Positions 17,850 to 26,341 of a stretch of DNA of 64,000 nt are shown piece by piece. The translations under genes and the position numbers were made by a program. Positions within the stretch are counted from its first letter, which is position 1, and every line of letters starts with the position of its first letter. The notes under the pieces were generated by a model that did not search any database, was not told the origin of the DNA, and worked only from the letters and a program-made list of their open reading frames with translations. This DNA comes from Bradyrhizobium glycinis. Lineage in GTDB: Bacteria > Pseudomonadota > Alphaproteobacteria > Rhizobiales > Xanthobacteraceae. The stretch is taken from the NCBI RefSeq assembly GCF_016031655.1, contig NZ_JACCHQ010000001.1, positions 1-64,000 of the forward strand, read 5' to 3'.

Positions 17850-19469
17850 CTACTTCGCATCCTCCAGGATCATCGTCGCGCCCTTCTCCGCGATCATCGC
17901 GGTCGGCGTATTGGTATTGCCCGAGGTGATCGTCGGCATGATCGAGGCGTCGACAATGCGCAAGTTGCCGAGGCCGTCGAACCGCAGGCGTTCGTCCACC
18001 ACGGCCATCGGATCGTTCGCCGTGCCCATCTTCGCGGTGCCGACGGGATGGAAAATGGTGGTGCCGATATCGCCGGCGGCTTTTGCCAGCGAGGCGTCGT
18101 CGTTGCCGACCGTCGGCCCCGGCAGATATTCGCTGGGCCGATATTTGGCCAGCGCCTTCTGCTGCATCAGGCGGCGCGTGGTGCGAATGGCGTCCGCGGC
18201 AACCTGGCGGTCGTCGTCCGTCGACAGGTAATTCGGCGCAATGATCGGCTTCTCGTCGGGGCTCGCCGAACGGAGACGCACGGTGCCGCGCGAGGTCGGC
18301 TGCAGATTGCAGGCGCTGACGGTGATTGCAGGGAAACGATGCAGGGGATCGCCGAACTTGTCGAGCGACAGCGGCTGCACGTGGAACTGGATGTTGGCGC
18401 GGGCGCGCGTCGCATCGGAGCGCGTGAAGATGCCGAGCTGCGACGGTGCCATGGTCAGCGGACCGCGGCGGCGGAAGGCGTAGTCAAGTCCCATCAGACC
18501 GCGGCGGAACAGATTGTAATAGGTCTCGTTCAGCGTGCGCACGCCCTCGACCTTGTAGATCGCGCGCTGTTGCAGATGATCCTGGAGATTGCGCCCGACG
18601 CCGGGCTTGTCCATGACGATGTCGATGCCGAGCGGCGACAGCCAGTCGGCAGGGCCGATGCCGGAGCGATGCAGCACCTGCACCGAGCCGATGGAGCCTG
18701 CCGAGAGCACCACCTCGCGCTTCGCCCGCGCCTCGACGATCTCGCCGTTCCGGATGAAGCGCACGCCGACGGCGCGGCCCTGCTCGATGATGAGGCGGTC
18801 GACCAGCACGTGCTTCTCGAGCCGCAGATTGGGGCGCCTCAAGGCCGGCTTGAGGAAGCCGCGCGCCGAGGACCAGCGCCGGCCGCGCTTCTGGTTGACG
18901 TGGAAATAGCTCGTGCCTTCGTTGTCGCCGGTGTTGAAATCCGGGATGCGCTTGATGCCCATTTCCTCGGCGGCGTCACCGACCGCGTCGAGAATGGCCC
19001 ATGACAGCCGCGGTGCCTCGATGCGCCAGCCGCCGCCAGCGCCGTGATGCTCGCTGGCGCCGAGGAAGTGGTCCTCCAGCCGCTTGAACAGCGGCAGCAC
19101 GTCGTCGTAGCCCCAGCCGGTCAGCCCAAGCTGGCGCCAATGATCGTAGTCGGCGGCCTGTCCGCGCATCGAGATCATGGCGTTGATCGACGAGCAGCCG
19201 CCGATCACCTTGCCGCGAGGATAGGCCAGCGAGCGGCCGTTCAGGCCCGGCTCGGGCTCGGTCTTGAACATCCAGTCCGAACGAGGATTGCCGATGGCGA
19301 AGAGATAGCCGACCGGGATGTGGAACCAGATCCAGTTGTCGTCGCCACCTGCTTCAAGGATGAGAACGCGGTTGCCTGGGGCAGCCGACAGCCGGTTGGC
19401 AACGATGCAGCCCGCGGTGCCGGCTCCGACGACAATGTAGTCAAACTCACCTTCAAGCCGCCTCGGCAT
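17850..19469 (-). CDS. GMC-family FAD oxidoreductase (choline dehydrogenase-like)
   Basis: A 539-residue flavoenzyme. The FAD-binding FDYIVVGAGTAGCIVANRL is at the N-terminus, preceded by the start at 19469. GMC signature 1 is near GKVIGGCSSINAMISMRG, signature 2 in VVLSAGSIGSVQVL, and the catalytic His region is HPVGTAKMG. The C-terminal NTNTPTAMIAEKGA completes the flavin site. The family oxidises alcohols; the closest general type is choline/alcohol dehydrogenase-like, but the substrate is unknown and no betaine genes are adjacent. First gene of a two-gene unit with the alpha/beta-hydrolase. Confidence 0.9.
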   Translation of the reverse strand: MPRRLEGEFDYIVVGAGTAGCIVANRLSAAPGNRVLILEAGGDDNWIWFHIPVGYLFAIGNPRSDWMFKTEPEPGLNGRSLAYPRGKVIGGCSSINAMISMRGQAADYDHWRQLGLTGWGYDDVLPLFKRLEDHFLGASEHHGAGGGWRIEAPRLSWAILDAVGDAAEEMGIKRIPDFNTGDNEGTSYFHVNQKRGRRWSSARGFLKPALRRPNLRLEKHVLVDRLIIEQGRAVGVRFIRNGEIVEARAKREVVLSAGSIGSVQVLHRSGIGPADWLSPLGIDIVMDKPGVGRNLQDHLQQRAIYKVEGVRTLNETYYNLFRRGLMGLDYAFRRRGPLTMAPSQLGIFTRSDATRARANIQFHVQPLSLDKFGDPLHRFPAITVSACNLQPTSRGTVRLRSASPDEKPIIAPNYLSTDDDRQVAADAIRTTRRLMQQKALAKYRPSEYLPGPTVGNDDASLAKAAGDIGTTIFHPVGTAKMGTANDPMAVVDERLRFDGLGNLRIVDASIMPTITSGNTNTPTAMIAEKGATMILEDAK

Positions 19470-19641
19470 TCTGCTTCCACCCGGATGGTCTCTTTGCTTT
19501 CCGTTTAATAGGCAGACGCAGCCGACCGGGACAAGCCCGGCCATGCCGGGTGAACAGGGCTAGACCCCGATTGCCGGCGGTTGGGTGGACCGACGCTTGC
19601 ATGGTAGACAGTTCTGCATTTCCAACAGCTCGAGACCTTCC

Positions 19642-20814
19642 ATGCCCATCGTGAACCGCGTCGCCGACCTTCAACCCGATATCCAGGCCTGGCGGCGGGA
19701 CATCCATCAGCACCCCGAGCTGCTGTACGATGTCCACCGCACCGCAGCATTCGTTGCGGACCGGTTGCGGGAGTTCGGCTGCGACGAAGTCGTGACCGGC
19801 CTGGGCCAGACCGGCGTCGTCGGCGTGATCAAGGGCAACAAGCCCGCCGGCGAGGGGCTCAAGGTGATCGGCATGCGTGCCGACATGGACGCGCTGCCGG
19901 TCGAGGAGCAGACCAATCTGCCTTACGCCTCCAAAATCCCCGGCAAGATGCACGCCTGCGGCCATGATGGCCACACTGCGATGCTGCTCGGGGCGGCCCG
20001 CTATCTCGCCGAGACGCGCAATTTTGCCGGCCAGGCTGTAGTGATCTTCCAGCCGGCCGAGGAGGGTGGCGCCGGCGGCGCGGCCATGGTCAAGGACGGC
20101 CTGATGGAGCGCTTCGGCATCGAGCAGGTCTACGGCATGCACAACGGCCCGGGCATTCCGGTCGGCTCGTTCGCGATCAGGCCGGGTCCCATCATGGCGG
20201 CGACGGACGAGGTCGACATCATGATCGAGGGCGTGGGCGGCCATGCCGCGCGTCCGCACAAATGCGTCGATTCCGTGCTGGTCGGCGCGCAAGTAATCAC
20301 GGCCCTGCAGTCGATCGTCTCGCGCAGCGTCGATCCCCTGGAATCGGCGGTCGTATCGATTTGCGAATTCCACGCCGGCAACGCCCGCAACGTCATTCCG
20401 CAGACCGCGACCCTGAGAGGCACCATCCGCACGCTGTCGCCGGAGGTGCGCAAGCTGGTCGAGAGGCGCGTGCACGAAGTCGTGGCGGGCGTGGCGCAAA
20501 TCACCGGCGCCAAGATCGACCTGCACTACAAGCGCAATTATCCGGTCGTGAACAATCATGCGGCGGAGACCGAGGTGGCACGGCGCATCGCCACGCAGGT
20601 CGCGGGTGAGGCCCATGTGCACGAGATGGCGCCGCTGATGGGCGGCGAGGATTTCGCCTACATGCTGGAAGCGCGGCCCGGCGCCTTCATCTTCTGCGGC
20701 AACGGCGACAGCGCCGGCCTGCATCACCCCGCCTACAATTTCAACGACGAGGCAATCGTCTACGGCACGTCCTATTGGGTGAAGCTGGTCGAGGAGCAGC
20801 TCGCGGCGTCGTAA
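19642..20814 (+). CDS. M20-family amidohydrolase (hippurate/N-acyl amino acid hydrolase type)
   Basis: A 390-residue metallopeptidase. The ATG at 19642 (MPIVNRVADL) is preferred over a start 57 bases upstream that precedes no recognisable domain. Metal-binding residues are visible in RADMDALP, HACGHDGHTAM, FQPAEEGGAGG and near the C-terminus in MGGEDFAYML. The central dimerisation domain contains GVGGHAARPH. Family members release amino acids from N-acyl or N-benzoyl conjugates, and rhizobial homologues include IAA-amino acid hydrolase-like enzymes; the exact substrate is not visible. Monocistronic. Confidence 0.92.
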   Translation: MPIVNRVADLQPDIQAWRRDIHQHPELLYDVHRTAAFVADRLREFGCDEVVTGLGQTGVVGVIKGNKPAGEGLKVIGMRADMDALPVEEQTNLPYASKIPGKMHACGHDGHTAMLLGAARYLAETRNFAGQAVVIFQPAEEGGAGGAAMVKDGLMERFGIEQVYGMHNGPGIPVGSFAIRPGPIMAATDEVDIMIEGVGGHAARPHKCVDSVLVGAQVITALQSIVSRSVDPLESAVVSICEFHAGNARNVIPQTATLRGTIRTLSPEVRKLVERRVHEVVAGVAQITGAKIDLHYKRNYPVVNNHAAETEVARRIATQVAGEAHVHEMAPLMGGEDFAYMLEARPGAFIFCGNGDSAGLHHPAYNFNDEAIVYGTSYWVKLVEEQLAAS

Positions 20815-20826
20815 AGCGTCTGAGTC

Positions 20827-20906
20827 GTCACTCCGGGATGGTCCGAAGGACCAGACCCGGAATCTCGAGATTCCGGGTTCGATCCTGCGGATCGCCCCGG
20901 AATGAC
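20827..20906. repeat. palindromic repeat family B, copy 1
   Basis: GTCACTCCGGG...ACCCGGAATCTCG pairs with CGAGATTCCGGGT...CCCCGGAATGAC. The right arm and centre match the element embedded in dnaE2 at 30358-30460. It lies 12 bases after the M20 hydrolase stop and may also act as a hairpin between the convergent genes. Confidence 0.88.
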
Positions 20907-20921
20907 CCTGCAAATGTAAAT

Positions 20922-20941
20922 GGCCGGGCGCAAGCCCGGCC
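20922..20941. terminator. hairpin between convergent M20 hydrolase and pit genes
   Basis: GGCCGGGC, GCAA tetraloop, GCCCGGCC: a perfect 8-bp stem. Neither strand has a good U-run (CACACGCTTTT on plus, ATTTACATTT on minus). The hairpin is certain; termination is only plausible. Confidence 0.5.
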
Positions 20942-20967
20942 ACACGCTTTTCAGTTTGCCGGTCGGC

Positions 20968-22596
20968 TCAGAACATCCGCGAGAAGATCACGTAGAGCGT
21001 GGCCGACAGCATGATCGCGCAGGGCAGCGTCAGTACCCAGGCCATCAGTAGGTTGCGGATCGTCGACCATTGCAGGCCCGAACCATTCGCCGCCATGGTG
21101 CCGGCGACGCCCGACGACAACACATGCGTGGTCGAGACCGGCAGGCCGAACACGTCGGCGGCGCCGATCGTGGCCGCGGCCACGAGCTCGGCGGACGCCC
21201 CTTGCGCGTAGGTGAGATGGCTCTTGCCGATCTTCTCGCCGACCGTGATGACGATGCGCTTCCAACCGATCATGGTGCCGAGGCCGAGCGCGATGGCGAC
21301 CGCGATCTTCACCCAGTTCGGGATGAACTTGGTGGCGGCGTCGAGCGATCCCTTGTAGGCGTTCAGGATCGCGATCTCCTCCTTGTTGAGATCGTTCTCC
21401 TTGTCCTTCATCAGGAAGCGGATCGCTTCCGAGGTCATGTACATGTCGTTGCGGGTGTTGCCGACGGCTTCCGCGGGCAGCTTGTTCAGCGTGCCGTATT
21501 TGGCGACCTGATCGCCGACCTCCTTCACCAGCACCGCGAGCGAGGGATAGGTGCCCTCGTTGATGTGGCGCAGGGTGATGTACTGCGTCACGCCGGGGCG
21601 GGGATCGCCGATGATGCTGTGGCCGGCGCCCTTCGCCGAGATCACCTTGGCGGCGGCATCGGAGGTCTTCTGGAACTGGACGACCTGCGATTCCGGCAGC
21701 GCGCGGTTGAGCGCGTAGGCGGTCGGCACGGTGCCGATCAGGATCAGCATGATCAGGCCCATGCCCTTCTGGCCGTCGTTCGAACCATGCGCGAAGCTGA
21801 CGCCGGTGCAGGTCGCGATCAAGAGGCCGCGGATCCACAGCGGCGGCGCTTTGTGGCCTTCCGGCGCGGAATAGAGCGCCGGGTTGCGCACGATGAACTT
21901 GAGCAGGAGCAACAGCGTGGCGGCACAGATGAAGCCGAACAGGGGCGACAGCAGCAGCGCGTAACCGATCTCGGTCGCCTTGGTCCAGTCCACGCCTGAG
22001 GTGCCGTCGCGGCCGCGCATGACGGCGTTGGCGACGCCGACGCCGATGATCGAGCCGATCAGCGTGTGCGAGGAAGAGGCGGGCAGGCCGAAGAACCAGG
22101 TGCCGAGGTTCCACAGGATCGCGGCGATCAACAGCGCGAACACCATGGCAAAGCCGGCGCTGGAGCCGACCTGTAGGATCAGCTCGACCGGCAGCAGCGA
22201 GACGATGCCGAAGGCGACCGCGCCGGAGGACAAGAGCACGCCGAGGAAGTTGAAGAAGCCCGACCACATCACCGCGACCTCGGCCGGCAGCGAATGGGTG
22301 TAGATCACGGTCGCCACGGCATTGGCGGTGTCATGGAAGCCGTTGACGAATTCGAAGCCGAGCGCGATCAGGAGCGCGATGAAGAGGAGGATGTAGGGCA
22401 GGTAGGTTGTCACCCGCGTGCCGGTGGCATTGACGTCGACATAGATGCTGTAGGCGACGAACAGCAGGCCTCCGGCGAGGACGCCGAAGAACAGGATCAT
22501 CGTCAGCGGATTGAAGCCCTTGTCGAGATTCGGCCGTGAGGCCGGCTGGATCGGCGCGGGATCTACTACCGCGCGGTCGAATGCAACATCGGTCAT
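20968..22596 (-). CDS. pit: PiT-family inorganic phosphate transporter
   Basis: A 542-residue inner-membrane transporter. Both halves of the PiT repeat are present: GFEFVNGFHDTANAVA with the GANDVAN-like core, and GVSFAHGSNDGQKGMG. ASSSHTLIGSIIGVG and PVSTTHVLSSGVAG form the paired STTH-type motifs. About 10-12 TM segments are interrupted by a hydrophilic cytoplasmic or periplasmic loop of about 150 residues near the middle. The start at 22596 (MTDVAFDRAV) avoids a hydrophilic extension. PiT proteins import metal-phosphate with protons. No PhoU-like gene is adjacent. Confidence 0.93.
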   Translation of the reverse strand: MTDVAFDRAVVDPAPIQPASRPNLDKGFNPLTMILFFGVLAGGLLFVAYSIYVDVNATGTRVTTYLPYILLFIALLIALGFEFVNGFHDTANAVATVIYTHSLPAEVAVMWSGFFNFLGVLLSSGAVAFGIVSLLPVELILQVGSSAGFAMVFALLIAAILWNLGTWFFGLPASSSHTLIGSIIGVGVANAVMRGRDGTSGVDWTKATEIGYALLLSPLFGFICAATLLLLLKFIVRNPALYSAPEGHKAPPLWIRGLLIATCTGVSFAHGSNDGQKGMGLIMLILIGTVPTAYALNRALPESQVVQFQKTSDAAAKVISAKGAGHSIIGDPRPGVTQYITLRHINEGTYPSLAVLVKEVGDQVAKYGTLNKLPAEAVGNTRNDMYMTSEAIRFLMKDKENDLNKEEIAILNAYKGSLDAATKFIPNWVKIAVAIALGLGTMIGWKRIVITVGEKIGKSHLTYAQGASAELVAAATIGAADVFGLPVSTTHVLSSGVAGTMAANGSGLQWSTIRNLLMAWVLTLPCAIMLSATLYVIFSRMF

Positions 22597-22712
22597 GTCT
22601 GGACGCCCCTTCACTTTCGGTCCGGGTATTGTCCGCGATGGATTTGAAGGCCGGATGACAACCAAGGCGCGAAAGCCGTTTGCCTGCCAGTATGCCGTTG
22701 CCCTGGCCGTGC

Positions 22713-24155
22713 TCAGGCGGCCCGCGCGGCCTTCTTCTGCAGGCCGGCGGCGATCTTCAGGTCCTCGACAAAGCGTCGATACTCCAACACCTTGGCTTCG
22801 GGATCCGGCAGCCGCAGCAGATAGGACGGATGCACCGTCACGAGCGCTTTACGCCCGTCGGGAAGATCGATCAACCGGCCGCGGTTCTTGCCGATGGGAG
22901 TGATCTTGCCGAACACGCTTTGCGCGGCGGTGGCGCCCATAGCTACGATGAGATCGGGCTGGATTGCCGAAACTTCCCGCTCATACCATTGCCGGCACGC
23001 CCGGATCTCAGGTGTGTTCGGCTTCTGGTGCAGGCGGATCTTTCCGCGCGGCACGAATTTGAAGTGCTTCACCGCGTTGGTGACATAGACCTTCTTGCGG
23101 TCGACGCCGGCCTCCTCCAGTGCGCGATCGAGCATTTGCCCGGCCGGGCCGACGAAGGGATGACCGGCGAGGTCTTCCTTGTCGCCGGGCTGCTCGCCGA
23201 CCAGCATAATGTTGGCGTTCCTCGGACCTTCGCCAAACACCGTTTGCGTCGCATCCTTGTAGAGATGGCAGGCGCGGCAATGTGCAGCCTCCTCGCGGAG
23301 CGTTTCGAGATCATCGGCAGCTGACTTGCGTTTCATCGGAGCCTCCGGCCGCTTCTGAGGCTTGTGCGGATCGGTTGCGGCATTGGCGATCATGGCGCCG
23401 GTCATGCGCTCGGCGTCCTCGATCAAGGGCTTAATGATCGAAGCCTCGGGCAGGTTCCTCCAATATTTCTTCGGCATCTCGGCCTGCATCGCCTTCACCT
23501 TGAGCCGCGCCGGATTGAAGATGCTGGCATAGTAGCGCCGCCAGGTTTCCTCTAGCCTGTCTTCGCCCGGCGCCTCGCTTTTGCTGACGCCCGGCGTGAA
23601 CGCGAGCGCATGGCCGTCCCAATGCGCGCAGAGGTCCGGCGTCAGGATCGACCATGGCATGTCGGCAAAGCGCTTGGCGAAGAACGGGGCAGCGAGTTCG
23701 ACGATGTGATGCTCCGGCTCGAACCAGGCGACGTAATGCGCCTCACGCTCCCGGCCGATCTCGCGGAAGCGCACGAAGGCGTGCATCTTGTGCTCGTCGC
23801 GATAGACGGCTTTCGCCATGGCCGTGACAAGCGCGACGTCGGAATCGGTCGCGACCTCGATGAGATCGTGATCGTCCTTCAGCCGGAACAGCAGGTGATA
23901 GAGGATCGCGAAGCGCTCGGGATCGCGGTGCAGAAGCGCGGCCTTGGCGAGCTCGATGAATTTGCCTGATACGGTGAAGGTGCCCTCGTTCACCTCGAGG
24001 ATCGGAGACGGCGCTTGCGGCGCGAACAGCTCGTCTTCGCGGCCCCGCACGGTCCACGTGACGTCGCTGGGCGGCACGTGGCGAAGCACGAGGCTGCGCG
24101 CGGCTTTGCGCCAGCCGTCGAAATCGGTTTCGGTGTCGAGCATGATGTACTGCAT
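22713..24155 (-). CDS. udgX: DUF4130-UdgX fusion, uracil-DNA-binding repair protein
   Basis: A 480-residue fusion. Residues 1-230 match the DUF4130 partner domain (TIGR03915-like; TWRRYYASIFNPARLK). Residues about 285-470 are a family 4-like uracil-DNA glycosylase of the UdgX type: CRACHLY, motif GEQPGDKEDLAGHPFVGPAG, NAVKHFKF, the extra loop GKIRLHQKP, and VTVHPSYLLR. In characterised UdgX proteins the loop (KRRIH) supplies a His that forms a covalent link with DNA at uracil. Here the His is kept but the loop reads KIRLH, and only three cysteines are present in the domain. It overlaps the radical-SAM gene by one base and is certainly coupled to it. Confidence 0.92.
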   Translation of the reverse strand: MQYIMLDTETDFDGWRKAARSLVLRHVPPSDVTWTVRGREDELFAPQAPSPILEVNEGTFTVSGKFIELAKAALLHRDPERFAILYHLLFRLKDDHDLIEVATDSDVALVTAMAKAVYRDEHKMHAFVRFREIGREREAHYVAWFEPEHHIVELAAPFFAKRFADMPWSILTPDLCAHWDGHALAFTPGVSKSEAPGEDRLEETWRRYYASIFNPARLKVKAMQAEMPKKYWRNLPEASIIKPLIEDAERMTGAMIANAATDPHKPQKRPEAPMKRKSAADDLETLREEAAHCRACHLYKDATQTVFGEGPRNANIMLVGEQPGDKEDLAGHPFVGPAGQMLDRALEEAGVDRKKVYVTNAVKHFKFVPRGKIRLHQKPNTPEIRACRQWYEREVSAIQPDLIVAMGATAAQSVFGKITPIGKNRGRLIDLPDGRKALVTVHPSYLLRLPDPEAKVLEYRRFVEDLKIAAGLQKKAARAA

Positions 24156-25390
24156 CAGAAGCCAAATCCGAGCTGCGTTGCTTTCGGCTTGAACCGTTCG
24201 ATCAGCCCGGCGGCATCGAGACGATGCAGTGAGGGACGGTGATCGCTGAGGACGATGAACGGCAGCGCCTTGTTGCGGGGTACATGAAGCCGCGCGAGAT
24301 CGGCGAGGCGGATCGTGGTGGTGCGCCGGGTCGCGAGGATGCGTTCGACCGTCCTGGTGCCGAAGCCCGGCACGCGCAGCAGCTCCTCGCGGCTGGCGCG
24401 GTTGACGTCGAGCGGGAAGCGGTCGCGGTGGCGCAGCGCCCAGGCGAGCTTGGGATCGATGTCGAGCGGCAGCATCGCGCTGTCGTCGACGATCTCGCCG
24501 ACATCGAAGCCGTAGAACCGCATCAGCCAGTCGGCCTGGTACAGCCGGTGCTCGCGCAGCAGCGGCGGCGCGCGCAGGGGGAGCGCGCGGCTGGCATCGG
24601 GGATCGGGCTGAAGGCGGAGTAATAGACGCGCCGCAGCCGGTAGGCGCCATAGAGATTGGCGCTGGTGTGGAGAATGGTGTGATCGGAGGCGCTATCTGC
24701 GCCGACGATCATCTGCGTGCTTTGTCCGGCGGGCGCGAAGCGCTGCGGCCTGGCCTTTGTTTTCGTTGTGCGGTTCTCCTCGGCCTCGTCCAGCTTCAAC
24801 CGCAGCCGGCCCATGGTGCGGCGGATCGCGCGCACGTCCTTCTCCGGCGCGAATTGCTGCAGGCTCGTCTCCTCAGGCATCTCGATGTTGATCGAAAGAC
24901 GGTCGGCATATTTGCCGGCCTCGGCGATCAGGACGTCGTCGGCCTCGGGAATGGTCTTCAGATGGATGTAGCCGCGAAAATGATGCTCCTCGCGCAGCTT
25001 GCGTGCGACGCTCACCACTTGCTCCATCGTGTAATCAGGGCTGCGGATGATGCCGGAGGAGAGGAACAGGCCTTCGATGTAATTGCGCCGGTAGAAGTCG
25101 AGCGTGAGCTTGACCAATTCGTCGATGGTGAAGCGGGCGCGTGGGACGTTTGAGGAGGCGCGGTTGACGCAATAGAGGCAATCGTAATTGCAGGCGTTGG
25201 TCAGCAGCACCTTGAGCAGGGAGATGCAGCGTCCGTCCGGCGCGTAGGAATGGCAGATGCCCATGCCCGGCGCGGTCGAGCCCATGCCCTTGCCGTCGCT
25301 GGAATCCCGCTTCTCGGTGCCGCTGGAGGCACAGGATGCGTCGTATTTGGCGGCGTCCGCCAGAATCTCCAGCTTGCGTTGTACGTCCAT
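24155..25390 (-). CDS. radical-SAM protein linked to UdgX (TIGR03916 type)
   Basis: A 411-residue protein from the ATG at 25390 (MDVQRKLEIL). The radical SAM cluster motif is NACNYDCLYCVNR (CxxxCxxC), with an upstream cysteine-containing segment GICHSYAPDGRC that may hold further metal ligands. The C-terminus carries helix-hairpin-helix-like DNA-binding elements (NRASREELLRVPGFGTRTVERIL). The family is known as the obligate genomic partner of the DUF4130-UDG protein and is called a putative DNA modification or repair protein; its reaction is unknown. The gene starts 83 bases from a perfect LexA box shared with the divergent imuA operon. Confidence 0.9.
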   Translation of the reverse strand: MDVQRKLEILADAAKYDASCASSGTEKRDSSDGKGMGSTAPGMGICHSYAPDGRCISLLKVLLTNACNYDCLYCVNRASSNVPRARFTIDELVKLTLDFYRRNYIEGLFLSSGIIRSPDYTMEQVVSVARKLREEHHFRGYIHLKTIPEADDVLIAEAGKYADRLSINIEMPEETSLQQFAPEKDVRAIRRTMGRLRLKLDEAEENRTTKTKARPQRFAPAGQSTQMIVGADSASDHTILHTSANLYGAYRLRRVYYSAFSPIPDASRALPLRAPPLLREHRLYQADWLMRFYGFDVGEIVDDSAMLPLDIDPKLAWALRHRDRFPLDVNRASREELLRVPGFGTRTVERILATRRTTTIRLADLARLHVPRNKALPFIVLSDHRPSLHRLDAAGLIERFKPKATQLGFGF

Positions 25391-25440
25391 GTTTGAATCT
25401 CTTTGATTCTGCTCATGAATCTTTAGAGGCGCCAATTCGA

Positions 25441-25487
25441 TTGACTCTGCCGGCGCCGTTAGCTTTATATTAGAACATATCATGAAC
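25441..25487 (+). promoter_or_regulatory. imuA promoter with overlapping LexA (SOS) box
   Basis: GAAC-ATATCAT-GAAC at 25473-25487 is an exact alphaproteobacterial LexA box (GAAC-N7-GAAC, equal to GTTC-N7-GTTC on the other strand). Just upstream are TTGACT (25441-25446) and TATATT (25466-25471) at 19-base spacing, so bound LexA would cover the start region. The box is 66 bases before imuA and 83 before the divergent radical-SAM gene, placing both operons within its reach. Confidence 0.9.
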
Positions 25488-25552
25488 AAATGAGCCAGCC
25501 GCAGGTTCTTATTTTCGAGAACTTCGGCAATCATCTCTGAGGAGCGGCGAGC

Positions 25553-26341
25553 ATGAGCGGCGCACGTATGAGCGCGCTTGCAATCCTGCGCGGCCAGATC
25601 GAGCGCATCGAGACGGCCGAGGTCGTGCATCCGCGCGATCGCATCGCGCTCGGCCATGGCGCGGCCGACGCCGCGCTGAAGGGCGGGCTCGCGCGCGCGG
25701 CGATCCACGAGGTGTTTTGCGAGGGGCGCCAGGGCGCGGCCGCGACGGGCTTTGTCATGGGCCTTGCGGGACGCGTGAGCGCACGCCGGCCGCTATTGTG
25801 GGTGCGGCAGGATTTTTCGGAGCTCGAAACCGGCGCGCTGTCGATGAGCGGGTTATCCGAACTCGGCCTCGATCCGCGCCATGTGGTGATGGTGCGCGCC
25901 GCCGATGTCGAGAGCGCGCTGCGCACCTCGGCCGATGCGCTTGCCTGCGATGCGCTGGGCGCTGTCGTGCTCGAGCTCTGGGGCGAGGTCAGGCAGTTCG
26001 ATCTGGTGGCGAGCCGCAAGCTGACGCTGGCTGCGCAAGGCTCGGGCGTTACCGGCCTCTTGCTGCGGATGGCCGCGCAGCCGCTGCCCTCGACCGCGGA
26101 GACCAGGTGGATGCTGCGTGCGGCGCATTCGCCGCCGGGCTCGGTGTGGAGTGCCTGGGGCGCGCCGGTGTTCGATGCCGAACTCTTGCGCAATCGTCAT
26201 GGCCCGTGCGGCCGGTGGATCATGGAATGGAATTGTGATGAGTGCCAGTTCAGTGAACCCTCGACGTATCCTCAGCCTGTGGTTGCCGCGCCTGCCCATC
26301 GACAGGATCCAGCGGTTCTTCAACAGCGCCGGGCTGGGTAA
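25553..26341 (+). CDS. imuA: ImuA, SOS mutagenesis accessory protein
   Basis: A 262-residue RecA/SulA-like protein. The start follows GAGGAG at a good distance; a second Met 15 bases on is possible. Typical ImuA features are a RecA-like core without a complete Walker A, IHEVFCEG near residue 50, LLWVRQDFSELETGALS, and a C-terminal MEWNCDE. ImuA helps DnaE2 and ImuB at lesions. Its last 104 bases overlap imuB in another frame, so the ImuA C-terminal tail after MEWNCDE is encoded over the imuB N-terminus. SOS control is indicated by the LexA box upstream. Confidence 0.92.
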   Translation: MSGARMSALAILRGQIERIETAEVVHPRDRIALGHGAADAALKGGLARAAIHEVFCEGRQGAAATGFVMGLAGRVSARRPLLWVRQDFSELETGALSMSGLSELGLDPRHVVMVRAADVESALRTSADALACDALGAVVLELWGEVRQFDLVASRKLTLAAQGSGVTGLLLRMAAQPLPSTAETRWMLRAAHSPPGSVWSAWGAPVFDAELLRNRHGPCGRWIMEWNCDECQFSEPSTYPQPVVAAPAHRQDPAVLQQRRAG

